From NCBI GenBank assembly GCA_041690515.1, contig JAWLHF010000149.1, forward strand, positions 1 through 6,217: a DNA stretch of 6,217 bases, in the 5' to 3' direction. Source of the stretch: BRH-c25 sp041690515. Lineage in GTDB: Bacteria > Bacillota > Clostridia > Lutisporales > Lutisporaceae. A program made the translations under genes and the position numbers. Position 1 is the stretch's first letter. Every line of letters starts with the position of its first letter. Below the pieces are notes generated by a model. That model searched no databases. It was given only the letters and a program-made list of their open reading frames with translations, and was not told the origin of the DNA. Below are positions 6,193-6,217 of the stretch, in pieces.

Positions 6193-6217
6193 TAATTTCA
6201 CCCCCTTGGTCAGATTG

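Noticed and set aside
1..6217. CRISPR array, tRNA or rRNA genes
   Set aside because: No regularly spaced direct repeats, cloverleaf folds or conserved rRNA segments were seen in the intergenic regions.

Overview
The window reads as chromosomal DNA from a Gram-positive, endospore-forming-type clostridium (Bacillota, Clostridia). The evidence is moderate-to-low GC, strong AGGAGG ribosome-binding sites, GTG starts, AT-rich intergenic DNA, an S-layer-homology (SLH) anchored subtilase, and a small CD3324-family helix-turn-helix protein. The species cannot be named from the sequence alone. All genes I can support lie on the minus strand, so transcription runs from right to left.

Right edge (about 5865-6217): a small gene for an 89-residue CD3324-type HTH protein starts at a GTG directly behind a good ribosome-binding site. 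It is overlapped at its 5' end by a possible 31-codon reading frame whose frame is open to the window edge. Between this gene and the next (5461-5864) lie a copy of a two-hairpin repeat that looks like an intrinsic terminator, then an AT-rich promoter region.

Centre (274-5460): one very large gene encodes a 1728-residue secreted serine protease. The order is signal peptide, fervidolysin-type prodomain, complete S8 catalytic domain (Asp244, His277, Asn368, Ser453), an acidic and Tyr-rich region in which three PPC-like domains alternate with two SGxxSLP-type beta domains, an Ig-like domain, a Gly/Ser/Lys linker, a clostridial beta domain, and three SLH repeats. It is probably held on the cell wall by the SLH repeats and degrades proteins outside the cell.

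Left edge (1-273): a second copy of the hairpin repeat sits just behind the protease stop codon. It is followed by a perfect 14-bp inverted repeat, an extended -10 promoter, a ribosome-binding site, and the first 11 codons of a gene whose N-terminus resembles Fpg/Nei-type DNA glycosylases.

The three genes do not look like one operon: gaps are large, terminator-like hairpins separate them, and the products have unrelated roles. The points most worth a second look are the near-identical hairpin repeats bracketing the protease gene, the alternating domain array in the protease, the palindrome over the left-hand promoter, and the substitution of the expected N-terminal proline in the Fpg/Nei-like protein.
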